35,932 bases of DNA from Microcaldota archaeon (GTDB taxonomy: Archaea > Micrarchaeota > Micrarchaeia > Micrarchaeales > CABMGC01), in assembly GCA_021810375.1 (NCBI GenBank), contig JAJZJB010000006.1, positions 1-35,932 on the forward strand. The letters run 5' to 3'. The notes beneath the pieces are model-generated. The model was not told the origin of the DNA. It made no database searches and worked only from the letters and a program-made list of their open reading frames with translations. Position numbers and translations under genes: made by a program. Position 1 is the stretch's first letter; each line of letters begins with the position of its first letter. Below, in pieces: positions 8,208-17,160 of the stretch.

Positions 8208-8632
8208 CTCTTGGGCTTTTCCTTCCTGCCCTTTACTACTTCAAAAAGGTCCGCTCCATTGACCGCGACGACCCTGAACCTTAGCCCAGGTATGGAACCC
8301 ATAGCCCCCCTCTGGGAGCCTCCCATACCCTGTATCGTCACTTCGTCGTGCTCTTCTATGAAGTTTATTGAGCCGTCGTATGGCACATAAGCTCCAACGA
8401 CCTTGCCATTCTTGACAACTTGTACACGGACGCATTTTATTAGGCCTGAGTGGGGTTGCTTCTGCTGGAGAACGAATTTCTGCAGCACCAGCGCCTTTGC
8501 CATCGGCACTGTGCCAACCGGGTCGTATCGTTTCTTGATCTTGAAGTACTTTCTCTTCCACCACTTGTTGAGCATCCTGTGCTTCTTCCTTTTCTTCACA
8601 AGTTCTCTTGCTGCAAATTCTCCTTTTGGCAT
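8204..8632 (-). CDS. rps12: Ribosomal protein uS12
   Basis: DPVGTVPMAKALVLQKFVLQQKQPHSGLIKCVRVQVVKNGKVVGAYVPYDGSINFIEEHDEV. Confidence 0.96.
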   Translation of the reverse strand: MPKGEFAARELVKKRKKHRMLNKWWKRKYFKIKKRYDPVGTVPMAKALVLQKFVLQQKQPHSGLIKCVRVQVVKNGKVVGAYVPYDGSINFIEEHDEVTIQGMGGSQRGAMGSIPGLRFRVVAVNGADLFEVVKGRKEKPKR

Positions 8633-8644
8633 ATATTCCACTGA

Positions 8645-8947
8645 TTAAGCGTATTCCTCATTAAGTATCTTTGAGTTTCCAGCCTCTACTATTGCAAGGC
8701 TGTTGACTGAGTAAGGCCTTCCGCACGCAGCGCCAAGCTCCAGGGAGTTGCCCTTGAACTTAATGAGCTTTATGCCCGCTATATTGCAGAGATGCATTAT
8801 GTCATCCACTACTCCTTTCTTGCCTCCTGAAGCAATGACTATTGCCCTGGCGCTGTTTGAGCTTATGGTCCTGAATACACTTCTGTGGCCGAAGCTAACG
8901 TTGCCCGTGTCAATAGCCAATCTAAGGTCATTGGTTAAGTCACTCAT
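8645..8947 (-). CDS. rpl30e: Ribosomal protein eL30 (L30e)
   Basis: MSDLTNDLRLAIDTGNVSFGHRSVFRTISSNSARAIVIASGG; L7Ae/L30e family, upstream of S12. Confidence 0.88.
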   Translation of the reverse strand: MSDLTNDLRLAIDTGNVSFGHRSVFRTISSNSARAIVIASGGKKGVVDDIMHLCNIAGIKLIKFKGNSLELGAACGRPYSVNSLAIVEAGNSKILNEEYA

Positions 8948-9141
8948 GGTAGTCAATTAAGGCTGGCTTAAGAAAGAATGCGGAGCATTCGCGTTACAAA
9001 AAGCCTATGCTTATCATATCTTTGAAAAGGTATATAAATCTTGATAACAGCACCGGCAAGGAACTTGACATTTACATTTCATTACCTAGTCAAACCCAAA
9101 CCTTCACATTCTGTATCGCATAAAGTATGCAATCACACAGG

Positions 9142-9157
9142 AAAATACGCGTATTTT
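9142..9157. repeat. Perfect 16-bp palindrome AAAATACGCGTATTTT
   Basis: Read directly; intergenic between L30e and the pilin-like gene. Confidence 0.9.
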
Positions 9158-9305
9158 GACTTTTTTGAGGTTTTGTAGAAATCTTAGAAACATTGATACA
9201 AAGCAGCTGAGGTACCGATGGATATTGTAAACAACATCAACAACTTCCATCTACATTATCTGCATCTTCAAGAGCATGCATAGCAAGCGATCCTAGTGAA
9301 GCGTT

Positions 9306-10856
9306 TTACTGTACGGCACCGAAGCTGACGCCAGGCATGACTCCGTTGGGCGGGTAGGCACGCATATAGAACCACACTACGTTTATAGGATTCCCTATTA
9401 CTGATGTGGATGTATAATACGAAGCCGAAATGCCAACATAGCCATTCGTAGCACCCTTGTCGTTAGCAGCAGTGTAACTTGTTGCAGCTAAAGTTGTTAA
9501 TGAAGTTGCAGTTTCTCCGTATCCAGCATATAAAGTACCACTCCACGTTCCGGCAGCGTCGGTTATGCTCATAGTATAAGGTGTAGAAACTGCACCTTGA
9601 TATTCACTATTTACAACCCACGACACCAAATCATTCAGGAAAGAAATAAATCCTGCGCCATTAGAAGCTTGTTGCTCAATAAACCTATAACCAAGCGTAT
9701 CTATAGCATTTGGGGTAGCTACTGCTATTATTCCTACCCTTGCATTTGCTTCTCCAGTGTAATTGAAAGCCATACTTAATATATAATTTCCATTTGCAGG
9801 GTAGCTTGTACTTTCAATTAAAGCTGCCGGGCCTCCATTATAACTGCCAGTTGTAGCCGTTTGCTGCAAGTAGCCGTTTGCAGTTGTCCACGTTCCACCA
9901 ACAAAAGTAAATGATGTCCAGCTTTTTCCGCCATATTGTGTAAACACACTCTCTCCATCGTCATACTGGGCATAGGTGCTAGAGAGCTGGGGCGCCTCTC
10001 CTATTCCGTTTGCGCCTGTGCTCGATAGCAGGTTCGTGGTTGGACTTGCAAAACCAAGGTAAACGGTTATAGAGTTAGACGCAGGTATGCCGTTCGCCAG
10101 GTTGAGCCATGCCGTGATGGTGCCGCTGCTGTTGCTCTCTATCCATGCAGGTATAACAGATCCGCCTTCAGTAAAGAATTCAAAATTTGCGGTATTGCCG
10201 CTGTAATTTATGTAGTTAGAATAGCCTGGTCCGGAGAACTGCACCATCTGCTGGAAAGGCGCAGGCGTGGCGGATGTCTGCGAATTTGTAAGTGTAATCG
10301 GCACATAAGCAACTATGCCTGAAGGCACGGCAGAAGGTTTAGGCTGCAGGATAGCACTGGAACTTGAAGCGGCTTTCACAGACAATGCAGCTATCTCTAC
10401 AGTCTGTGTTCCTCCGGATCCTGTATAACTGATATACACGTGGCCAGTAAGTAGCGTGCCTAACGCATAGGATGATGGATACGGTAAGCCCGTAGGAAGT
10501 TGAATGCTAACAGTTGCAACCTGTCCAGGTTGCAACGTTCCCACGCTTGCACTTGCGGCAACGCCCAATGACCCGCCGCTTGGAACGAAATAAACGTTTA
10601 CATTGCTAAGGGATACCGCAGTTGCCTGGCCAATATTTAAACTGAGAATGCCGCCTGTCGAGAGAGTTGCGTCTTGGCAGTAGTATCCTGCAACGGCTAC
10701 ACAGCTTGTTCCCAGAGAAGATGCCCCGTTAAAGACTCCTAGGTAATACAAGACCCCCAGGACTATTGCGATGATGAGGATTGCCCATCCGTATGTCATC
10801 AGGTATTCCGTGGCGCTTTGCACTTTTCTGTTCTTTTGTGTAGATCTGCCATGCAT
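9306..10856 (-). CDS. Large type IV pilin-like protein (class III signal peptide) with DUF2341-like domain
   Basis: N-terminus KNRKVQSATEYLMTYGWAILIIAIVLGVLYYLGVF; mid-region NYSGNTANFEFFTEGGSVIPAWIESNSSGTITAWLNLANGIPASNSITVYLGFASP. Confidence 0.85.
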   Translation of the reverse strand: MHGRSTQKNRKVQSATEYLMTYGWAILIIAIVLGVLYYLGVFNGASSLGTSCVAVAGYYCQDATLSTGGILSLNIGQATAVSLSNVNVYFVPSGGSLGVAASASVGTLQPGQVATVSIQLPTGLPYPSSYALGTLLTGHVYISYTGSGGTQTVEIAALSVKAASSSSAILQPKPSAVPSGIVAYVPITLTNSQTSATPAPFQQMVQFSGPGYSNYINYSGNTANFEFFTEGGSVIPAWIESNSSGTITAWLNLANGIPASNSITVYLGFASPTTNLLSSTGANGIGEAPQLSSTYAQYDDGESVFTQYGGKSWTSFTFVGGTWTTANGYLQQTATTGSYNGGPAALIESTSYPANGNYILSMAFNYTGEANARVGIIAVATPNAIDTLGYRFIEQQASNGAGFISFLNDLVSWVVNSEYQGAVSTPYTMSITDAAGTWSGTLYAGYGETATSLTTLAATSYTAANDKGATNGYVGISASYYTSTSVIGNPINVVWFYMRAYPPNGVMPGVSFGAVQ

Positions 10857-11070
10857 ACTCTCACGGATACTATCAAGAAAAACAATAAATACCTTCCATG
10901 AATCCGTTCAGATAATATCCCGGCATACACATAAAACCAATACATGCGTGTCGGGTGATGAACTCATAAAACGATCTTCATTACGGAAATGATTTTAGAA
11001 GACCCACATACATGGGATAAAGCCAGGCCGTTTAAGTTCAAATGCCAAGTTCCTAACCGGCCCTGAAATG

Positions 11071-12456
11071 CTATCTGCCTGCCATGCGCCTGGGGTCAAG
11101 TATTTTCCTTAATTGCTCCTTGCCGAGCACCTTCATCTCAAGGCAAACTTGCATGACTGTCTTGTTTTCCTTATATGCCTTTTTTGCTATCTCTGCCGCC
11201 TTGCTGTATCCTATATAAGGGTTTAGTGCAGTGGCTATGGAGAGGTCTTCATTTACCTGCCTGGACATCTCCTTCCTGGAAGCCACGACCCCCCTCACGC
11301 ATCTCTCCGAGAATGCATTTACCGCATTGGAAAGTATGCTTATGCCGAATATAATATTATACGCAATTATCGGCGTGAATACGTTGAGCTCCAGCTGTGC
11401 GTCCTCTGCGGCATTTGTCACAGTCCTGTCTACGCCCATTATCTGCAGGCAGACCATGCCCAGCATTTCAGGTATACTCGGGTTGACCTTCCCAGGCATT
11501 ATTGAGGATCCTGGCATGATCGATGGCAGTATGAGTTCGTGCATGCCTGCCCTGGGTCCCGAAGCGAGGAGCCTGAAATCGCTTGATATCTTCATGAGCA
11601 CCACCGCAACTTCCTTGATTGCGTCGTTGAGAGCAAGTATCTCAACCCTGTTCTGGGTGGTAGCAAACCTGTTCGTGCTAGCTATAAACCTTTCTCCTGT
11701 TATCCTGTTGAGCTCAATGATTGCATATTTCGAGTATTCCCGCCCCGCGTTCAGGCCTGTTCCTACTGCAGTGCCTCCCAGAGGCAATTCAAGCAGCTCA
11801 TCTGCTGCGCGCTCCAGCATCTTAGTAACCCGCTCTATTTCCCCAGCATATCCGGAGAATTCTTCGCCCAACGTCATCGGCACCGCATCCTGAAGATGCG
11901 TCCTGCCTATCTTGACTATGTCTGCAAATTCCCTTGATTTTGCATACATGAGTATCTGCAGGTGCCGCAGCTGCGGCATCAGCCTCTTCTCTACGGAGAG
12001 CCTCGCCGCTATGTTCAGTGCAGATGGATATGTATCATTTGTCGACTGTGACATATTAACGTGGTCGTTGGGGTGTACTATTGAGTAGTCGCCTTTCTTT
12101 CCTCCCAGGATGCCTATCGCCATGTTTGCGATAACCTCGTTTACATTCATGTTTGTGCTGGTGCCTGCGCCAGCCTGGAAGATGTCTATAGGAAATTGGT
12201 CATCACCCCTCCTCTTGAGAAGCGACTTGCAGGCCCTTGCAATCGCTGTGCCCCTCCTCCTGTCCAGCTTCCCTGCCTTCATGTTTGCCAGGACCGCGGC
12301 TTCCTTAAGCATTAAATATGCGTCTATCAGCTCCGCCGGCACGCGTATCCCAGATATCCGGAAATTCTCCAGTGTCCTTGCTGTGTCTGAGCCGTAGTAT
12401 GCATTCCCCGGAACCTTAACATTGCCCAGTGCGTCCTTTTCTATCCTATACCTCAT
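11071..12456 (-). CDS. fumC: Class II fumarate hydratase (aspartase/fumarase superfamily)
   Basis: AGAGTSTNMNVNEVIAN, GSSIMPGKVNPSIPEM, TALNPYIGYSKAAEIAKKAYKE; next to succinate dehydrogenase genes. Aspartase not fully excluded. Confidence 0.88.
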   Translation of the reverse strand: MRYRIEKDALGNVKVPGNAYYGSDTARTLENFRISGIRVPAELIDAYLMLKEAAVLANMKAGKLDRRRGTAIARACKSLLKRRGDDQFPIDIFQAGAGTSTNMNVNEVIANMAIGILGGKKGDYSIVHPNDHVNMSQSTNDTYPSALNIAARLSVEKRLMPQLRHLQILMYAKSREFADIVKIGRTHLQDAVPMTLGEEFSGYAGEIERVTKMLERAADELLELPLGGTAVGTGLNAGREYSKYAIIELNRITGERFIASTNRFATTQNRVEILALNDAIKEVAVVLMKISSDFRLLASGPRAGMHELILPSIMPGSSIMPGKVNPSIPEMLGMVCLQIMGVDRTVTNAAEDAQLELNVFTPIIAYNIIFGISILSNAVNAFSERCVRGVVASRKEMSRQVNEDLSIATALNPYIGYSKAAEIAKKAYKENKTVMQVCLEMKVLGKEQLRKILDPRRMAGR

Positions 12457-12460
12457 GCAA

Positions 12461-13456
12461 TCATCCCTCCTCTTTTTTTGCCATATCCTTCATCAATTCT
12501 CCTTTCAGGAGCTGTATTGCTCCGGCCGGGTCAACTCCTTTCGGGCACACCTTCGAGCAGGCCCCGGCGAATTCGCATCCCCACACTCCGTCCAGCGTGT
12601 CAACTTCAAGCAGCCTCTTTACCCCCTTCTGATCTGCTTTATCTGCATGGTATCTATATACCTGCGAAAGTGCCTGTGGGCCTATGAACTCCGGATTGGA
12701 ATTGACTACGGGGCACGCGTCGAGGCAGAGCCCGCACATTATGCAGTACGAGTAAGGCAAGAACTTGTCGATATCTTCGCGACTGAGCTTGAACGGCTCC
12801 TTGGCTCCGTATTTCTCGCGCTTGTCATGCCTGTACAGCCCCGGATCTACGGACATGTGCCTCTCGAAGAAATCATCGAAGTCGGTAACGAGGTCCTTAA
12901 GCAGAGGATGCCCATACATGGGCTCTACCGTTATCTCATGGTCTGCCATCTTGTCGAATACGTTGGTCTCGCATGCCAGCGAAGGCTTGCCGTTTATCAC
13001 CATGCCACACGAGCCGCATATACCCATCCTGCAGCTGTATCTTACCGCAAGGGTCGGATCCTGCTTGCTCCGTATGTCCAGCAAAGCAGAGAGGACAGTG
13101 GTGTTCTTGTCCGCCTCGACCTTATACACCTCGTTTCGCATTGCCTTATTCTCATTATCGAACCTGTTGACCACAATGTCTATCATCTTTGTCCCGCTGC
13201 CGGTCCTTTCCTGCACCTGCCGGCCTATCTGCATGCGTAAAGGCATAGCCACCTCCTCCGCAACGTGGCGTTTGTGTATATACACCTCAGCAAATCCTAT
13301 AACCCCGAAGACTATCAGGCCAAGTGATGCTAGCGCAAGCAGTACCGTGCTAACAAGGTACATGCCATAGAATGTGCTTATTATCCTCAGGTAGAGGAGT
13401 ATTGGCACGCCCACTAGCGATGCATAAAGCAGTATCATGAACCTAGATGCCCTCAT
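12461..13456 (-). CDS. sdhB: Succinate dehydrogenase/fumarate reductase iron-sulfur subunit with N-terminal two-TM domain
   Basis: YSCRMGICGSCGMVINGKPSLAC [2Fe-2S], CIMCGLCLDACPVV [4Fe-4S], CEFAGACSKVCPKG [3Fe-4S]; start ATG overlaps upstream stop as ATGA. Confidence 0.92.
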   Translation of the reverse strand: MRASRFMILLYASLVGVPILLYLRIISTFYGMYLVSTVLLALASLGLIVFGVIGFAEVYIHKRHVAEEVAMPLRMQIGRQVQERTGSGTKMIDIVVNRFDNENKAMRNEVYKVEADKNTTVLSALLDIRSKQDPTLAVRYSCRMGICGSCGMVINGKPSLACETNVFDKMADHEITVEPMYGHPLLKDLVTDFDDFFERHMSVDPGLYRHDKREKYGAKEPFKLSREDIDKFLPYSYCIMCGLCLDACPVVNSNPEFIGPQALSQVYRYHADKADQKGVKRLLEVDTLDGVWGCEFAGACSKVCPKGVDPAGAIQLLKGELMKDMAKKEEG

Positions 13457-13878
13457 ACCAACCACATTGCAGATATTATTATGAATCCCAGCACCCACAC
13501 TGCAAGGATGCCGTATGGAAATGCCCGGTATGCAGCCAGGGCCGACTTATTCTTGACAGCAAAGTTAACGAATGACTGGTTTACGTCAGGCGAGGAAAGC
13601 CCCCTGCTGGCTATCAGCGCAAAGGCTTTCGCAGTCTCGTAGACATGCGGCGTTATAAGTGCCCAGACTACCAGCACCATCACCTCTATGTATCCTGTGT
13701 TTATGTATTGCGGTGCAAAAATCATTGTGCCAAGTATAGCAATTCCTATTATTACCGACGCGAAGATCAGGATCCTATACGCCGCCATGTGCACAAAGCC
13801 CTCTATGTCGAATCCGAGAAGCCTCAGTATATTCCTCTGCCTTCCCCTAGTGTCGTAAGTCTCTTTCATTAGCATCAC
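13453..13878 (-). CDS. Putative succinate dehydrogenase membrane anchor (three predicted TM helices)
   Basis: Hydrophobic 141-aa ORF between sdhA and sdhB; internal ITPHVYETAKAF. Confidence 0.75.
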   Translation of the reverse strand: MMLMKETYDTRGRQRNILRLLGFDIEGFVHMAAYRILIFASVIIGIAILGTMIFAPQYINTGYIEVMVLVVWALITPHVYETAKAFALIASRGLSSPDVNQSFVNFAVKNKSALAAYRAFPYGILAVWVLGFIIISAMWLV

Positions 13879-15621
13879 TCAATAAACCCTCGGCTGCGGC
13901 TTCCATTTCGTTATGCTTACTGGCATATAGCTTATCCTGCAGCCTGCAATGCCCTTCTGTATTATTGTGTGCTTAAGCCAGTGCTTATCGTCACGCTCTG
14001 GATATTCCCTTACCGCATGTGCGCCTCTACTCTCTCTCCTACGCAACGCGCACTCAGCTACCAGCAGCCCCAGTTCCACCATGCTTCCTATTTCCAGGGC
14101 ATCCCGTAGGTTCGCGTTATACGTCCTCCTCTTGTCCTTTATGTATATGTCTGCAAAACGCGATCTTATGCGCGAGAGATCCTTTCTTGCGCGTGCCATT
14201 CCCTTCGTGTTCCTATATACGTAAAGGTGCTTGCTCATTGTGTTCTGCAACTCAGTGTACAAGGCATAAGGATCCTCGCTGCCCTTTCCTGAGAGCATCT
14301 CCTCTATCCGTCTTTCCTCCTGCCACGCCTTGTCCTCTGCAATCTTGCTCTTTCCAGCCTTATTGTGTGCCACATGCCTTGCAACTGCAATTCCAACTAT
14401 CCTGCCCCACACGGAGCACTGGCTCAGTGAGTTGCTGCCCAGCCTGTTTGAGCCGTGCACGCTAACGCATGCGCATTCACCAACAGCCCAGAGTCCTTCG
14501 GCATGCCCGGATCCAGCGCCAAGCATTATGTTCCCGGCCGTGTTTGTGTGTATTCCACCCATCGTGAAATGCGCAGCAGGCCGCACAGGCAAAGGCTCGG
14601 TTGCCGGATCCAGTCCCAGCATCTTTCTGGATATATCCCGTATCATCGGCAATCTTTCGTCTATAAGCTTCTGATCAAGGTGCCTCAAGTCAAGATGCAC
14701 ATACCCTAGCCCGGAGAGCCTGTCGGAGAAACCCCTGCCCTTCTCTATTTCCGTTACTATGGCCCTAGAGACTATGTCCCTTGGGGCAAGCTCCATCTTG
14801 GATTTTGCATATGTCTCCATGAAGCGTTTGCCCTCTGCGTTTATGAGGTATGCCCCCTCCCCGCGTGCAGCCTCGGTTATGAGAATGCCGCTTGGCACAA
14901 GTGCCGTTGGATGAAACTGCACAAATTCAATATCCTTCAGAGGAAGGCCAGCTCTGTATGCCAGCGCGATTCCATCTCCTGTGCTCGAATATGAGGTGGT
15001 AGTGAAATCATATATGCGTGAAAACCCCCCTGTAGCAATGACGCATGCGCCTGATCTTATGAACGTTGATTCTCCGGTTGCTATATCAATCATATGCAGG
15101 CCCAGGAACTTCCCCTTCTCAACAATCAGCGAGGTCACCATGTGCTCATGGAAGATCTCTATCCCCTTGTGCGATGTCAATTCGTCATAGAGCGCGCGCA
15201 TCATGAAGAATCCTGTCTTGTCTGCCGCGAAGGCCGTCCTGTTAACGCTCATGCCTCCGAAGGCTCGCTCGTTTATGTGTCCATCACGGTTCCGGTTCCA
15301 CGGCACCCCCAGATGCTCAAAGAACTTGATCTCTTTCGGCGCGTTCTTTACGAGGATCTCTACCGCATCTTGGTCTGCGAGATAGTCGGATCCCTTTATC
15401 GTATCGTATGCATGAAGGTGCTCAGAATCCTTGTTCTCGACAGGATACAGCACCCCGGATATCCCTCCTTCCGCAGCAACGGAGTGGCTGCGCATAGCGT
15501 GTATCTTTGATATCAGTGCAATACTGAGCTTCTCAGACGATTCAAGCTCCGCATGCAACGCGGTGGTCATGCCGGCTATGCCACTTCCAATCACCACCAC
15601 ATCGAAATCCCTGGTTTGCAT
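13879..15621 (-). CDS. sdhA: Succinate dehydrogenase/fumarate reductase flavoprotein subunit
   Basis: DFDVVVIGSGIAGMTTALHAE, MRSHSVAAEGGI flavin-attachment region, RPAAHFTMGGIHTN; internal Met used as start. Confidence 0.96.
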   Translation of the reverse strand: MQTRDFDVVVIGSGIAGMTTALHAELESSEKLSIALISKIHAMRSHSVAAEGGISGVLYPVENKDSEHLHAYDTIKGSDYLADQDAVEILVKNAPKEIKFFEHLGVPWNRNRDGHINERAFGGMSVNRTAFAADKTGFFMMRALYDELTSHKGIEIFHEHMVTSLIVEKGKFLGLHMIDIATGESTFIRSGACVIATGGFSRIYDFTTTSYSSTGDGIALAYRAGLPLKDIEFVQFHPTALVPSGILITEAARGEGAYLINAEGKRFMETYAKSKMELAPRDIVSRAIVTEIEKGRGFSDRLSGLGYVHLDLRHLDQKLIDERLPMIRDISRKMLGLDPATEPLPVRPAAHFTMGGIHTNTAGNIMLGAGSGHAEGLWAVGECACVSVHGSNRLGSNSLSQCSVWGRIVGIAVARHVAHNKAGKSKIAEDKAWQEERRIEEMLSGKGSEDPYALYTELQNTMSKHLYVYRNTKGMARARKDLSRIRSRFADIYIKDKRRTYNANLRDALEIGSMVELGLLVAECALRRRESRGAHAVREYPERDDKHWLKHTIIQKGIAGCRISYMPVSITKWKPQPRVY

Positions 15622-15802
15622 GCTACCAATTACTATCCTAAAATATAAAAGTATAAAATAGAAACGTAGCGGCACATGTACCGAATTTATCATTCATTGT
15701 GCGCATTCCCCAATGGTGATGCCCAAGTCTCCGCTTAGGCAATCATACGCATTTAAAGTATCTTTTTAAACCTTGCTTCATTAGTATTATCGGGATATTG
15801 GC

Positions 15803-17122
15803 ATGCCAATGAAGGAAGATGAGTTTTACGACTTGGAATTCAGCGTATTCACTGCACTCGAGGGCAAGCTCGCAAATGTCAATTCCGAAAAAGAGATAGA
15901 CAGCTACATAGAGCGCATAACCAAGTCAATACATCCAACATCTACTGGCGATGAGATCGCCCGGGTAATAAGGGATGCAAAGACCTTCGGCACAATAGAC
16001 CCTTACATAAACGACGACAACATCGAAGACGTGATGATAAACAACACATCCAACATATTCGTATACAAGAGCGATGCCGGAGAAGTCAAGGTGCCAGAGA
16101 AGGTTGACAGCAAAAGAAGCCTTGCCCTCATGGTCGCAAGGATGAAAATGTATAACACGCATTCGGCTGCAAATAGGAACATCTTCGATGTTCACCTGCC
16201 AAACGGATCTCGTGCAAACATAGTAGAGACACCTCTTGGCCCTGACATAACCATAAGGAACTTCAAGAACAGGGCGCTTAGCATAATAGACTTGGTGAAT
16301 GCTGGCGAGTTCAGTTGGAATATGGCTGCAAGGATGTGGCTCTATGCGGATGGACTGAGCATAAGGCCTGCAAACGTGCTTCTGGGCGGCATGCCTGCCG
16401 CAGGGAAGACCACGCTGCTCAATTCGCTTTTCAGTTTTTTCAGGCCCGAAGCCAGGATAGCGGTCATAGAAGATACCTACGAACTGAACACCGAGACCCA
16501 GGAGAACTGCGTTAGGCTTGAGACAAATATAGACATGACTATGGAAGAGCTGGTGAAGAACACATTGAGGATGAGGCCCGACATAATAATCATAGGCGAG
16601 GTAAGGGGCGCGGAGGCAGTTGATATGATGACAGCAATGAACATCGGGAAGGTATGCATAAGCACGATACATGCAAGCACTACGCGCGATATAGTCACTA
16701 GGCTGGAGCATGATCCGATGAATGTCAGCAAGGAAATTATACCACTCATAGACGCGCTTGTAGTCATATCAAGAATAAGGGAGAACAAGAGGTATGCCAG
16801 GAAGATAACGCAGGTATCGGAAATATCCGGACTTGAGACCCAGGTTCTCCTCTCCGACCTATACACATACGATTACAAGACCCGCAAGGGCTCTGACATA
16901 CTTCCAAGCATAACATACAGGGACACCCTCTCGAAGCTGACCGGATTTCCCCCAACGGAGATAATACTTGAGGAGACAAGGAGGGCAAAGGTGCTTGAGA
17001 AGCTCAACTCAATGGGCATAAGGGATCTCTCTGCGATAAACGAGTTCTGCAAGGAGTACTACGATGACCAGGGCAAGGCGCTTGCAAAGATAGGCCTGCA
17101 GGACCTTGGTACCCTTGAATAA
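15803..17122 (+). CDS. Type II/IV secretion system (VirB11/FlaI/TadA-like) ATPase
   Basis: LLGGMPAAGKTTLLNSLFSFF Walker A; ALEDTYEL-like IAVIEDTYELN; LRMRPDIIIIGEVRGAEAVDMMTAMNIG; STIHAST. Confidence 0.92.
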   Translation: MPMKEDEFYDLEFSVFTALEGKLANVNSEKEIDSYIERITKSIHPTSTGDEIARVIRDAKTFGTIDPYINDDNIEDVMINNTSNIFVYKSDAGEVKVPEKVDSKRSLALMVARMKMYNTHSAANRNIFDVHLPNGSRANIVETPLGPDITIRNFKNRALSIIDLVNAGEFSWNMAARMWLYADGLSIRPANVLLGGMPAAGKTTLLNSLFSFFRPEARIAVIEDTYELNTETQENCVRLETNIDMTMEELVKNTLRMRPDIIIIGEVRGAEAVDMMTAMNIGKVCISTIHASTTRDIVTRLEHDPMNVSKEIIPLIDALVVISRIRENKRYARKITQVSEISGLETQVLLSDLYTYDYKTRKGSDILPSITYRDTLSKLTGFPPTEIILEETRRAKVLEKLNSMGIRDLSAINEFCKEYYDDQGKALAKIGLQDLGTLE

Positions 17123-17160
17123 GCGCGAGATATGCACATGCGCGCCGCCAGTACGCTTGC

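Noticed and set aside
7260-8390. 376-aa plus-strand ORF
   Set aside because: Antisense to EF-2, S7 and S12, which are certain genes; sequence is Cys/Leu/Arg-rich with no domain, typical of shadow ORFs
12422-13240. 272-aa plus-strand ORF
   Set aside because: Antisense to sdhB; no recognisable domain
15926-16711. 261-aa minus-strand ORF
   Set aside because: Lies wholly antisense to the clear secretion ATPase gene; Cys/His/Tyr-rich shadow ORF
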